A DNA stretch of 64,000 bases from Dehalococcoidia bacterium (GTDB taxonomy: Bacteria; Chloroflexota; Dehalococcoidia; DSTF01; WHTK01). Location of the stretch: contig WHTK01000006.1 in assembly GCA_009377745.1 (NCBI GenBank), positions 62,001 to 126,000 of the forward strand, read 5' to 3'. This document shows positions 15,351-24,124 of the stretch, in pieces; the stretch's first letter is position 1; each line of letters starts with the position of its first letter. The notes beneath the pieces are model-generated. The model was not told where the DNA came from. It worked only from the letters and a program-made list of their open reading frames with translations, and ran no database searches. A program made the translations under genes and the position numbers.

Positions 15351-17282
15351 CTAGCTGGAAGTTGCGGGGCGGCCGCGGTGGCCCGATGTAGGGGCGGCGT
15401 CGTCCGGGAGGGTGGCGCGGCCGTCCGCCGCCGGGGCCTGGGCAAAGCCGAGAGAATAGAGACGGTAGTAGAGGCCGCGCTCGTCGATGAGAGCCTGGTG
15501 GTTGCCTTCTTCGATGATGCGGCCGTGCTCCAGCACGACGATACGGTCGGCGTCACGGACCGTGGAGAGGCGGTGGGCGATGATCAGAGAGGTGCGTCCG
15601 GAAGTGAGCTGCTTGATGCCCCGCTGGACGACGGTCTCGGTGGCAGTATCGAGGTTGGCAGTGGCCTCGTCGAGGATGAGGATGCGCGGGTCGGAGAGCA
15701 GGGCGCGGGCGAAGGCGATGAGCTGGCGCTCGCCGACGCTGAGGCCGACGCCGCGCTCCTGAATCTCAGTGGCGTAGCCGTGCTCGGTGCGGCTGATGAA
15801 CTCGTGGGCCCCGACGGCGCGGGCCGCGGCCTCGACTTCAGCATCGGTGGCATCGGGACGGCTGAAGCGGATGTTGTCGGCGATGGGGCCGGAGAAGAGA
15901 ACCGGGTCCTGGAGGACGATGCCGATCTGGTGGCGGAGCGACTGCATGGTGACGTCGCGGATGTCGTGGCCATCGATCAGAAGGCGGCCGCCGGTGACCT
16001 CATAGAAGCGCATGAGCAGGCTGATGATCGTGCTCTTGCCGGCGCCGGTCTGGCCGACGAAGGCGATGCGCTCGCCGGGCTTAACGTCCAGGGTGAAGTC
16101 CTTGAGGACATCGACGTCTGGGACGTAGCCGAAGCTGACGTGGTCGTAGGTTACGCGGCCTTCGATGTTGGGCAGCTCGATAGCGTCCGGCGCGTCCTTG
16201 ATCTCCTGCTCCGTATCGAGGATCTCGAAGATGCGCTCGGCGGCGACGGTGGCGCGCTGGAGCTGGTTGTACTCCTGGGTGAGCTGGCGCACCGGGTCGA
16301 AGAAGATGTTGACGTAACGGACGAATGAGATCAAGAAGCCGAGCTGCAGGTCGCCGCTAATCACCAGCGAGCCGCCGAAGAAGACGACAATGGCAAGGGC
16401 GACGGCTTGGGTGACCTCAACCATGGGTTGGGTGAAGGCTGAGACGCGCGTGGCTAGGAGGTTGGCCTCGCGGTTCTGGACGTTGGCCTCGTCAAACTGG
16501 CGGTAGTTGGCGTTCTCGCGGCCCAGGCTCTGGATGACGCGGACGCCGCTGACGTCTTCCTGAAGGCTGGCGGTGACGGCGGATATGGCGGCGCGGGCGT
16601 TGCGGAAGCTGCGGCGGGCGTATTGCTGCCAGATGAGCAGCATGCCGACGAAGACGGGGATGACCGTCCAGGAGAGGGCGGCGAGCTGCCAGTTGAGCGA
16701 GAACATGATGACGACGATCAACACCAGCTCGAAGAGGTTGCCAATGGTCTGGAGGGCGCCGCTGCTGAGGAACTGTTGCAGGACGTTGACGTCATTCTGG
16801 ACGCGGGACATGATGCGGCCGGTCTCGTTCTTATCAAAGAAGCTGAGCGACAACCGAATGATGTGGTTGAACATGTTGTTAGCGATCTGGTAGAGCACCT
16901 GCTGGCCGGCCCAGGTCATCTGGTAGACCTGGACGAACTGGCCCATCCAGATCATGAAGACGGCTCCCAGGTAGAGTGCCGCGACGCGTAGCAGGCCTCC
17001 GGTATCGCCGGCGATGATCTCGTTGATGGCCCAGCCTTCGAGGAGGGGGCGGATGGTCTGCAGGGTGTGGACGATGAGCAGGGCGCCAAAGCCCAGGCTG
17101 ACACGACCCTTGTAGGGCACAAGATAGGCGAAGAGCCGCTTCATCAGACCCCAATCGAAGGTCTTATCGAGGTCGGCGTCACTGGCGGCGAGGCCACCGC
17201 GACCGCCGGGACCACCGGGGCCACGGCCCCAGCCGCCGCCCTGCCAGCCGCCGCCGGGAGGCGTCACACCGAACCAGCCCAT
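15351..17282 (-). CDS. ABC exporter subunit with canonical catalytic site (half-transporter 2)
   Basis: 643 residues. A glycine-rich N-terminal tail (about 1-30) precedes a six-helix exporter membrane domain (about 60-340) and a nucleotide-binding domain. The Walker A is GQTGAGKST, the Walker B has the catalytic Glu (ILILDEATANLD), and the H-loop is present (LIIAHRL). The signature is degenerate (LSVGERQ rather than LSGGQ). The partner gene upstream has the complementary defects, so the two form a heterodimeric exporter of the TM287/288 or LmrCD kind with one weak ATP site. The start overlaps the partner's stop by 1 bp (TGATG). The substrate is unknown; control by MarR suggests a toxic or lipophilic compound. 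Confidence 0.92.
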   Translation of the reverse strand: MGWFGVTPPGGGWQGGGWGRGPGGPGGRGGLAASDADLDKTFDWGLMKRLFAYLVPYKGRVSLGFGALLIVHTLQTIRPLLEGWAINEIIAGDTGGLLRVAALYLGAVFMIWMGQFVQVYQMTWAGQQVLYQIANNMFNHIIRLSLSFFDKNETGRIMSRVQNDVNVLQQFLSSGALQTIGNLFELVLIVVIMFSLNWQLAALSWTVIPVFVGMLLIWQQYARRSFRNARAAISAVTASLQEDVSGVRVIQSLGRENANYRQFDEANVQNREANLLATRVSAFTQPMVEVTQAVALAIVVFFGGSLVISGDLQLGFLISFVRYVNIFFDPVRQLTQEYNQLQRATVAAERIFEILDTEQEIKDAPDAIELPNIEGRVTYDHVSFGYVPDVDVLKDFTLDVKPGERIAFVGQTGAGKSTIISLLMRFYEVTGGRLLIDGHDIRDVTMQSLRHQIGIVLQDPVLFSGPIADNIRFSRPDATDAEVEAAARAVGAHEFISRTEHGYATEIQERGVGLSVGERQLIAFARALLSDPRILILDEATANLDTATETVVQRGIKQLTSGRTSLIIAHRLSTVRDADRIVVLEHGRIIEEGNHQALIDERGLYYRLYSLGFAQAPAADGRATLPDDAAPTSGHRGRPATSS

Positions 17283-19081
17283 CAGGAAGCTTCCTCAGAT
17301 GTGGCGGCGAGGCCGGCTTCGCGGGCCAGCTCTTCCTGGTCGCGCAGCTGGGTGTCGTAGAGCTCCTTATAGAGGCCGCCGTGCGTGATTAGCTCATCGT
17401 GGTTGCCGCGCTCGACGATCGTGCCGTCCTTAAGGACCAGGATCTGGTCGGCGTTGCGGACGGTGCGGATGCGGTGGGCGATGACGAAGGCGGTGCGGTT
17501 CTTGAGCAGGTCGACAAGGGCTTGCTGGATGAGGTATTCAGTCTCCATATCGACGCTAGAGGTGGAGTCGTCCAGGACGAGGATGCGGGGGTCGAGCAGG
17601 AGGGTGCGGGCGATGGCGATGCGCTGCTTCTGGCCGCCGGAGAGGGTGATGCCGCGCTCGCCAACCCAGGTGTCGTACTGCTCCGGCAGGCCCATGATGA
17701 AGTCGTGCAGGCGGGCGATCTTGGCGGCGGCGATGATCTCTTCCTGAGTCGCTTCCGGGCGGCCGTAGGCAATGTTGTCGCGGATGGAGGCATTGAAGAG
17801 GAAGAGATCCTGCATGACAACGCCAACGTTGGCGCGCAGTGAGGTGAGAGTCACGTCGCGGATGTCGTGGCCATCGATAGTGATCGATCCGCCGGTCGCG
17901 TCGTAGAAGCGGGGTAGCAGGTTGAGGATGGTTGACTTGCCGCTGCCGATGGGGCCGAGGAGGGCCACCGTCTCGCCGGGGCTGGCTTGGATATTGATCT
18001 CTTGGACGACCGGGAAGTCCTTGCCGTAGCCGAAGCTGACATCGATGTAGCGGACTTCGCCCTTGACGTTGCCGAGGTCGATGGCGTCCGGTTTTTCGAC
18101 CACCTCCGAGTTCGTATCGAGGACTTCGAAGACACGCTCGGCCGAGGCGGAGGCGCGGGAGGCGTTCTGGAGCTGCATCGCCACCTGGCGCACGGGCTGA
18201 GTGAGGCGCTGGCGGTACTCCGTGAAGGCATAGAGGGTGCCGAGGGTCATCTCGGCGCCGATGACCAGGCTGCCACCGTAGGCCAGGATGCCGACGTTGA
18301 TCATCTCAAGGACGAAGCCGAGCATCGGCTGGCGGAAGGCGGAGATGCGGGCGGCCTGGATGCTCTTCTCGCGGACGGCCCAGTTAGCGGCGCTGAAGCG
18401 CTTGAACTCCTTCTCCTCGGCAGTAAAGGCCTTGACGACGCGGATGCCGGCCAGGCTTTCCTGCAACACGGCGGCGTAGGCACCCATCTGCTGCTGCACG
18501 GAGAGCAGGAGGGGGCGCAGCATCGTCGTGGTCGAGATTGAGATGTAGCCGACGACGGGGATGGCGATGAGGATGAGGATCGCCAGCTTCCAGTTGAGCG
18601 CCAGCATGATCACGGTCACGGCGATGAACTGGATGAAGGTGATGAACATGCGCAGGAGGCCGTTATCGAGGAAGAGGCGGGCGTTTTCGACATCGGCGGT
18701 GACGCGCGACATAAGCTGGCCGGCCTGGGAGTGGTCGTGGTAGGAGAAGCTAAGGGACTGAATACGCGTATAGAGGTCGTTGCGTAGACGGTACGCCACG
18801 TGCTGCGAGAGGTACTCGCCGAGGTAGCTCTGGAAGTAGCCGCAGATGCCGCGGCCACCCTGGAGCGCGACGACTATCAGCGCTGCCTGGAGCAGGGTGC
18901 TTTCGCTGCCGCTGAAGCTGCCGTCAGACTGGAGGCCGATGCCGCTATCGATGGCGTAGGCAACCACGGCGGGAGTAGCAAGCTGGAAGAAGAGGCCTGC
19001 GAGCACGACAAGGAAGGCGATGGACACGACGAGCTTGTGGCGCTTCCAGTAGCTGACGAGCCGCCAGAGGATGGCGATCAT
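17282..19081 (-). CDS. ABC exporter subunit with non-catalytic Walker B (half-transporter 1)
   Basis: 599 residues, a six-helix membrane domain (about 1-320) fused to a nucleotide-binding domain. Walker A is GPIGSGKST and the signature is canonical (LSGGQKQRIAIART), but Walker B ends in Asp instead of Glu (ILVLDDSTSSVD), the hallmark of the degenerate site in heterodimeric exporters. It pairs with the subunit encoded immediately downstream. Its start overlaps the marR-like stop in an ATGA arrangement, so regulator and transporter are co-translated. Both subunits should sit in the cytoplasmic membrane and pump substrate out. Confidence 0.93.
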   Translation of the reverse strand: MIAILWRLVSYWKRHKLVVSIAFLVVLAGLFFQLATPAVVAYAIDSGIGLQSDGSFSGSESTLLQAALIVVALQGGRGICGYFQSYLGEYLSQHVAYRLRNDLYTRIQSLSFSYHDHSQAGQLMSRVTADVENARLFLDNGLLRMFITFIQFIAVTVIMLALNWKLAILILIAIPVVGYISISTTTMLRPLLLSVQQQMGAYAAVLQESLAGIRVVKAFTAEEKEFKRFSAANWAVREKSIQAARISAFRQPMLGFVLEMINVGILAYGGSLVIGAEMTLGTLYAFTEYRQRLTQPVRQVAMQLQNASRASASAERVFEVLDTNSEVVEKPDAIDLGNVKGEVRYIDVSFGYGKDFPVVQEINIQASPGETVALLGPIGSGKSTILNLLPRFYDATGGSITIDGHDIRDVTLTSLRANVGVVMQDLFLFNASIRDNIAYGRPEATQEEIIAAAKIARLHDFIMGLPEQYDTWVGERGITLSGGQKQRIAIARTLLLDPRILVLDDSTSSVDMETEYLIQQALVDLLKNRTAFVIAHRIRTVRNADQILVLKDGTIVERGNHDELITHGGLYKELYDTQLRDQEELAREAGLAATSEEAS

Positions 19082-19566
19082 GGGCGCCGGGCTCCGTTGG
19101 CGGCGGCGGTGATTGGGCTGGAGTCTGGGGCTTCAAGGCCATCGATGAGGCGAGAGAGAAGGCCGGCGAGCTTGTCGCTGTTGGCGGCGCCGAGGACGGC
19201 GCGGATGCGGTCTTCGGAGGCGCGGCGGGCGCCGGCCAAGCCTTCGGCCAGATGCAGCGCCTTTTCGGTGGGGTGGAGCATGGCGCGACGTCGGTCGGCC
19301 GGGTCAGTCTCACGGGAGACGAGGCCGCCGGCGAGAAGGCGGTCGACCAGCGCGGAGGCGGTTGCCTGGTCGGCGCCCAGGGTCTCAGCCAGAGAGCTGA
19401 GGGTAGCGCCGGGCTTCTCGACGAGGGCGAGGATGGCGGCGGCCTGACGGTGGGTCAGCTCCAATTCGGCGACGCGGCTACGGTAGACGCGGGTGGCAGA
19501 GCGGGCGGCGCGCCGGAGGAGGCGGCCTAGCTCTACGCTGGCGTCCGGGGTTCGCTGGGGTGTAAT
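19078..19566 (-). CDS. MarR family transcriptional regulator, apparent AUU start
   Basis: 162 residues if started at ATT 19566. The winged-helix core is clear: LTHRQAAAILALVEKPGATL, recognition helix region ADQATASALVDRLLAGGLV, wing SRETDPADRRRAMLH. The first ATG/GTG/TTG in frame is TTG at 19464, but that would remove the N-terminal dimerisation helix. The frame upstream of it is good coding sequence (TPDASVELGRLLRRAARSAT) with no ATG, GTG or TTG, and AAAGGA stands 6 bases before the ATT. An in-frame TAG lies just upstream. MarR proteins repress promoters until a small ligand binds. The gene overlaps the exporter gene (ATGA), so it probably controls its own operon through the palindrome at 19580-19600. 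Confidence 0.85.
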   Translation of the reverse strand: MTPQRTPDASVELGRLLRRAARSATRVYRSRVAELELTHRQAAAILALVEKPGATLSSLAETLGADQATASALVDRLLAGGLVSRETDPADRRRAMLHPTEKALHLAEGLAGARRASEDRIRAVLGAANSDKLAGLLSRLIDGLEAPDSSPITAAANGARRP

Positions 19567-19579
19567 GAGGATTCCTTTC

Positions 19580-19600
19580 GTCTACTAATCTTTCGTAGAC
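19580..19600 (-). promoter_or_regulatory. Putative MarR operator
   Basis: An inverted repeat with arms GTCTAC (19580-19585) and GTAGAC (19595-19600) and a 9-bp centre: 21 bp in all, a typical size for a MarR dimer site. It covers the predicted transcription start region, just downstream of the -10 at 19608-19613, so binding would block initiation. Confidence 0.6.
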
Positions 19601-19607
19601 TATGGAG

Positions 19608-19636
19608 ATCATAGCGCGACGTTGACGTTGACGCAA
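19608..19636 (-). promoter_or_regulatory. Promoter of the MarR-ABC exporter operon
   Basis: On the minus strand -35 TTGCGT (19631-19636) and -10 TATGAT (19608-19613) are 17 bp apart. The start point would fall at about 19601, inside the GTCTAC palindrome, with a leader of about 35 bases. Confidence 0.65.
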
Positions 19637-19690
19637 GGGTTTGACGGCACAACGCCTATGCGTAAAGGCTGTGTCGATCCGTGAACGATT

Positions 19691-19722
19691 CTGTAGGGGC
19701 GCAGCATGCTGCGCCCCTACAG
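19691..19722. repeat. 32-bp perfect palindrome
   Basis: The 16 bases CTGTAGGGGCGCAGCA are followed directly by their exact reverse complement. It lies 26 bp past the stop of the L-2-hydroxyglutarate oxidase gene. Degenerate relatives are at 35722-35749 and 38882-38908. It may act as a terminator-like structure, but without a loop or U-tract it looks more like a mobile palindromic repeat unit. Confidence 0.7.
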
Positions 19723-19747
19723 AGCGTGGCGGAGGTGCGCGTTGGAG

Positions 19748-20968
19748 CTACTGATTCAGGCTGAAAGCGGTTTCGGCCATCGTCAGAATGCCGGCGCTGA
19801 TGGCGAGGGAGGCGGTAGCGCCGGGCGAGGGGGCGTTGAGGACGTGGATGGCGTTGGCGGACTCGACGATGCGGAAGTCGTCCAGGAGCTTGCCATCGCT
19901 GGCGACGGCCTGGGCACGGACGCCGGAGCCGCCGCCGATGAGGTCTTCCTCGCGGATGGAGGGGACGAGCCGCTGCAGGGCTTTGGTGAAGGCCTGCTTG
20001 CTGAAGGATCGGTAGATCTCGTGCAGGCCGGTCTTCCAATACTTGCGCGCCATGGTCCAGAAGCCGCCGTAGCCCAGAGCGTCGAAGCTCTCACGCGGGT
20101 CAAAGGTGGTCTTGGTGTAGCCTTCGCGCGCGAAGGCTAGGACGGCGTTAGGGCCGGCCTCCATTGTGCCGTTGACGCGCTTGGTGAAGTGGACACCAAG
20201 GAAGGGGAACTCTGGGTTCGGGACGGGGTAGATGAGGCCGCGGATGAGGCTGTGCGCCTCGGGACGGAGCTCGTAGTACTCGCCGCGGAAGGGGACGATG
20301 CGCAGGTCTTCAGCGGCGCCCATCATCTTGGCGATGACGTCGGCGTAGAGGCCGGCGCAGTTGATCAGGTGGCTGGCTTGAATCTCGCCTTGGCTGGTCT
20401 GGAGGATGACGCCACCGGCGCGCTCGATGATGTCCTCGACGCGGGTGTCGAGTTTTATCTCGCCGCCGGTCTGCTCGAATTTGGCGGCGTAGGCGCGGGT
20501 GACCTCGGTGAAGTCGATGATGCCGGTGTTGGGCGAATAGAGGCCGCGGATGCCGGCGGCGTTGGGCTCGATCTCGTTGATGCGGCTACGGTCGATCACT
20601 TCCAGGCCCTGGACGCCGTTGGCAACGCCGCGACGGTGCAGTTCCTGGAGTCGCGGTAGCTCTTCCTCAGTGGTGGCGATGATCACCTTGCCGCAGAGCT
20701 CGTACTTGATGCCGTTCTCATCGGCGAAGCGCTTGAGGGCCTCGGCGCCCCCGACGCAGTTCTTGGCTTTGAGCGAGCCAGGCGCGTAGTAGATGCCGGA
20801 GTGGATGACGCCGCTGTTGTGGCCGGTCTGGTGGGCGGCAATGCGCGGCTCCTTCTCAAAGACGGCGATGCGCAGGCGCGGGTGCTTGGCCGCAGTCTGC
20901 ATGGCCGTGGCGATGCCGAGGATGCCGCCGCCGATGATGGCGATGTCGTAAGGCTTGGCGGTCGTCAA
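19748..20968 (-). CDS. lhgO: L-2-hydroxyglutarate oxidase (FAD-dependent, DAO family)
   Basis: 406 residues from TTG at 20968, supported by GGAAGGG a few bases upstream and because the FAD-binding strand starts right after (YDIAIIGGGILGIATAMQ). Family blocks include FEKEPRIAAHQTGHNSGVIH, GIYYAPGSLKAKNCVGG and GVHFTKRVNGTMEAGPNAV. The enzyme oxidises L-2-hydroxyglutarate to 2-oxoglutarate, passing electrons to FAD and then oxygen or the quinone pool, and removes a metabolic by-product. A longer frame upstream lacks coding character. It is followed by the 32-bp palindrome. Confidence 0.9.
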   Translation of the reverse strand: MTTAKPYDIAIIGGGILGIATAMQTAAKHPRLRIAVFEKEPRIAAHQTGHNSGVIHSGIYYAPGSLKAKNCVGGAEALKRFADENGIKYELCGKVIIATTEEELPRLQELHRRGVANGVQGLEVIDRSRINEIEPNAAGIRGLYSPNTGIIDFTEVTRAYAAKFEQTGGEIKLDTRVEDIIERAGGVILQTSQGEIQASHLINCAGLYADVIAKMMGAAEDLRIVPFRGEYYELRPEAHSLIRGLIYPVPNPEFPFLGVHFTKRVNGTMEAGPNAVLAFAREGYTKTTFDPRESFDALGYGGFWTMARKYWKTGLHEIYRSFSKQAFTKALQRLVPSIREEDLIGGGSGVRAQAVASDGKLLDDFRIVESANAIHVLNAPSPGATASLAISAGILTMAETAFSLNQ

Positions 20969-21219
20969 TTTGTCACCCTTCCTTGTTGTCGTCCGTAAGG
21001 ACATCGTACGACAGAGGTGGGAGGGTGTGGGGACAACGGGCAAACCGGCAGGCGGCCAGGCGCGCAGGTCTTCGCCTGAGCTCCGCCTCGCAACTCCTGG
21101 TGAACGTAAAGTCGCCGCTACAGGCACTGTCCGCTGCTCGCGAGATGTCTGGTTTGGCGATGGGGTGCGTGCTAACCTCAGCGCGGTAATTTGTACTGCG
21201 TGATGAGGAGGAGGCCGAG

Positions 21220-21639
21220 ATGGCTATCGAGCTGACGGATGAGATGGCGGAAGAGATCAACAACGCCCTGGCGAACGGTATGCCCTGTCTGCTGGCGACG
21301 GCGGGTGAGGACGGTGAGCCGGACGTGGCTTATCGCGGCAGCGTCTATGTCTACGACAAGGAGCACCTCGCCTACTGGGAGCGCAGCCGCATCGAGTCGC
21401 TGGAGAACCTGCGCTTCAATCCGAAGGTCTGTGTCTTCTTCCGCAACCCGCAGGTGCGGGAGCACGCCTGGCGCTTCTACGGCGTCGCGACACTGTATGA
21501 GGATGGCGACATGCGACAGAAGATCATGGAGCGGGTAGTGCAACGGGAGCTAGATCAGGACCCGGAGCGTCAAGGCTACGGCGTTCTGATCCGGGTCGAC
21601 CGGGTGAGGCAGAACCGCAATGTGGTTATGGAGCGCTAG
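21220..21639 (+). CDS. Pyridoxamine 5'-phosphate oxidase-fold FMN/F420-binding protein
   Basis: 139 residues with a split-barrel flavin-binding fold: the N-terminal helix (TDEMAEEINNALANGMP), then strands CLLATAGEDGEPDVAYRGSV, the YWERSRIESLENL helix and VCVFFRNPQVREHAWRFYG. Such proteins reduce or bind small cofactors and substrates; the true substrate is unknown, and it is too short and divergent to call PdxH. A strong GAGGAGGAGG ribosome-binding site precedes the ATG. It appears monocistronic. Confidence 0.8.
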   Translation: MAIELTDEMAEEINNALANGMPCLLATAGEDGEPDVAYRGSVYVYDKEHLAYWERSRIESLENLRFNPKVCVFFRNPQVREHAWRFYGVATLYEDGDMRQKIMERVVQRELDQDPERQGYGVLIRVDRVRQNRNVVMER

Positions 21640-21763
21640 GGCATTTCAACGGGGTGGATGGTGGTTGCTGCCGGATGACGGGCAGCTCACTGCTTGAGAA
21701 TTGTCTTTTGGGCGCGGAATTGTGTACTCGCCTGTAAGAGCGGAGCCGTCCTAGACTAAGCCA

Positions 21764-23134
21764 ATGGCCGACGCTATCGCCCAAAGCGAGGACGTCCGCG
21801 AGGCGCCCGGTTTCCTTACCCCGTGGCCCATGATCTGCGGTCTGTTCGTTGTCGCGACGACGCTGATCTTCCTTTACAGCGGCGCACGCTTCGGCGATGA
21901 GACCCAGCGCGAGCTGCGGCTGATCCCCTGGCTGCCGTATGACGCGCGGGTCGATTTTGGTTACTTCTACGCGGGCGCCGACATGACCTGGCAAGGCGAG
22001 GCATTTGACCTCTATCCGCAGCCGGGCGAGCTGACCTACTACCCTGGAGACCCGATCTTCCAGGAGTTCGACTCCGAGTACCTGAAGGCGCGGCTTATGG
22101 CGCGCGGCAGCTTCTACAACCCGCCGGCGCTGGCTTACATGCTTTCGCCCTTGACAACGCTTTCGTTCCGGGACGCGTACTGGCTGTTCTCCGGGCTGAG
22201 CTTTACGGCCCTGCTGGGATTCGTGGCGGTGAGCTGGAAGGCTGGGGGCAAGATACCGGAGTGGCCGCTGCTGATGCTGGGAGTGCTCTCGTTCAAGCCG
22301 GCGCACGAAGCAATCATCATGGGCCATATGACGCTGTTCTTCATCCTGATCCTGACTTGCGGCTTCCTGCTGCTGAAGGCGGACAAGCCAGTGCTGGCGG
22401 GGCTTGTGCTATCGCTGCTGGCATTGAAGCCACAGTGGGCGGTGCTGCCGGGCCTGTTCTTACTGATCCGGGGTGAGTGGAAGGCGCTGGCGACGATGTT
22501 CTTCGCGGCTTCGGCGATCTTCTTCGTGCCGTTCTTCATCACCGGCTTCGAGACGCTGCGCAACTACATTGAGTTTCTCAGGGGCGCGGCGAAGTGGGAC
22601 CTGACAGCGCCGCCACACATGTTCAGCTGGAACGGCTTCCTGTTCAAACTGCAAGGCGGCCCCGCGATCGGCCAGTTCCAGCCGCCGGCGCAGGAGCTGG
22701 TCTACGGGCTAATCGCGCTGACGGCGATACCGCTGCTTGCGATCTGGTGGGGGCGCGACTATTACCTTGGCGTCGCGGCGACGGTGGTGGCGATGCTGCT
22801 GATCAGCACCCATTCTGTGTGGTATGACTGGGGGCTTCTATCCGTGGCGGCCCTATTCCTGGTGCTGAGGGCGGAGAGGATGCAGCGCACGCACAGAGTG
22901 GAGATGTGGGTCGTGCTGATCGCGCTGCACCTGGCGGCGGCGCAATCGATGGCGGAGCTCTTGTTCCCGGACCGGCACCTGATCTTCTGGGACCGGCAGG
23001 CGTTCTACACGCTGACGCCGGTCGCCTTCGGCACCTTGCTGTGGATGGCGACGATCGCGATCCGGGAAGGGCAGATGCGCTGGCCGTTTAGCTGGCGGCC
23101 GCGCCTCCCGCTGCCTCAGCCAGCGCGGTCCTAG
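21764..23134 (+). CDS. GT87-like (DUF2029) polytopic membrane glycosyltransferase
   Basis: 456 residues with about ten hydrophobic helices. The first extracellular loop has the family signature DFGYFYAGADMTW and the later SFYNPPALAYMLSPL block, as in GT87 polyprenyl-phosphate-mannose-dependent mannosyltransferases, a GT-C fold in which an Asp in the first loop is catalytic. It probably adds a sugar to a lipid or glycan on the outer face of the membrane. The C-terminus overlaps the end of the convergent universal stress gene by 47 bp. Donor and acceptor are unknown. Confidence 0.8.
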   Translation: MADAIAQSEDVREAPGFLTPWPMICGLFVVATTLIFLYSGARFGDETQRELRLIPWLPYDARVDFGYFYAGADMTWQGEAFDLYPQPGELTYYPGDPIFQEFDSEYLKARLMARGSFYNPPALAYMLSPLTTLSFRDAYWLFSGLSFTALLGFVAVSWKAGGKIPEWPLLMLGVLSFKPAHEAIIMGHMTLFFILILTCGFLLLKADKPVLAGLVLSLLALKPQWAVLPGLFLLIRGEWKALATMFFAASAIFFVPFFITGFETLRNYIEFLRGAAKWDLTAPPHMFSWNGFLFKLQGGPAIGQFQPPAQELVYGLIALTAIPLLAIWWGRDYYLGVAATVVAMLLISTHSVWYDWGLLSVAALFLVLRAERMQRTHRVEMWVVLIALHLAAAQSMAELLFPDRHLIFWDRQAFYTLTPVAFGTLLWMATIAIREGQMRWPFSWRPRLPLPQPARS

Positions 23135-24029
23135 CGCCTTCCTCCGGCCTCAAGACCAGTACAGGCGCCGGGCCGTGCAGGACACGGTCCGTGACGCTGC
23201 CGAGGATGACGCGCTTGACACCGCTACGTCCGTGGGCGGCCATGACGACGAGGTCGGCCGGGTTCTCTTTCATGTAATCGAGGAGCTGGTCGGCGGCGCT
23301 GCCTAGCAGCAGGGCGGTGCGCGTGCCTTCACCCACGATGCTAGCCATGCGATCGAGGTAAGTTTTGGCGGCGTCTTCCATGGCCGTCAGGAGATCGATC
23401 GGATAAACGCCCATCGAGTCGTCATAGGAGACAGGGGCGACGGACACGGAGCGGACGAGGTCGATAGTAGCGCCGGTGAGGCGCGCTACCCAGGCCGCGA
23501 TTGGCAGGGCCTGCTCGGCCAGAGCGGAGCCGTCCAGCGGGACGATGATGCGTTTGATGGCGTAGGGAGATAGCTCCTCTTCGACGTTGGGGCCGATGAC
23601 GAGGGCTGGGCAGGACGCGTGACGGATGATGTTATCGGCAACGCTGCCGAGGCGCCAGCGGGCGATGCCGGAGCGGCCATGGGTGGCGATGACGATGAGG
23701 TCGATGCCGGCTTCTTCAGCGTAGGCGACCACTTCTTCGCCGGCGTGGCCGCTGCGTACCACGGTTTCGGCCTCGATGCCAAGGGAGCGGACGTGATCCG
23801 CCTTGCCACTTAGATAGTTTTCGAGGTAGGCGCGGCCCTTCTCGGCGACGCCGCGGATGTCGCTCTCGCGCCCGGGGATGTTATCGCGCTCGTCGTCCCA
23901 ATCATCATCCCAGATGCTAAGCAGGGAGACCCTGGCGATGCCGAGCTGCTTGATGAAGGGCAGAAGGGCGAAGGCGGACTCGGAGAGATCGGTCCCGTCC
24001 AGAGGTATGAGCGCGGTTAGTCCCGGCAT
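23088..24029 (-). CDS. Tandem universal stress protein (UspA x2)
   Basis: 313 residues with two UspA domains (about 1-150 and 158-300). Each ends in an ATP-binding G-x2-G-x9-G(S/T) loop: GRSGIARWRLGS and GRSGVKRVILGS. Each begins with the strand that carries the conserved Asp (LIPLDGT and IVPLDGS). It should bind ATP or AMP and act in stress or starvation responses in the cytosol. It is divergent from the second Usp gene at 24125, 95 bp away, so the two may share control. Confidence 0.9.
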   Translation of the reverse strand: MPGLTALIPLDGTDLSESAFALLPFIKQLGIARVSLLSIWDDDWDDERDNIPGRESDIRGVAEKGRAYLENYLSGKADHVRSLGIEAETVVRSGHAGEEVVAYAEEAGIDLIVIATHGRSGIARWRLGSVADNIIRHASCPALVIGPNVEEELSPYAIKRIIVPLDGSALAEQALPIAAWVARLTGATIDLVRSVSVAPVSYDDSMGVYPIDLLTAMEDAAKTYLDRMASIVGEGTRTALLLGSAADQLLDYMKENPADLVVMAAHGRSGVKRVILGSVTDRVLHGPAPVLVLRPEEGARTALAEAAGGAAAS

Positions 24030-24071
24030 GCGAGTCCTCCTCAGCCTGAAGGCGCTGGTTGATCAGATCGA

Positions 24072-24101
24072 TTGGAGTGTGCCCGAAGCTTGGGCTATGC
24101 T
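24072..24101 (+). promoter_or_regulatory. Possible promoter of the Usp-GNAT operon
   Basis: TTGGAG (24072-24077) and TATGCT (24096-24101) are 18 bp apart, 24 bp before the start codon at 24125. GGAGGG at about 24109 serves as the ribosome-binding site. Confidence 0.45.
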
Positions 24102-24124
24102 GCAAGCTGGAGGGTTGAGAATCG

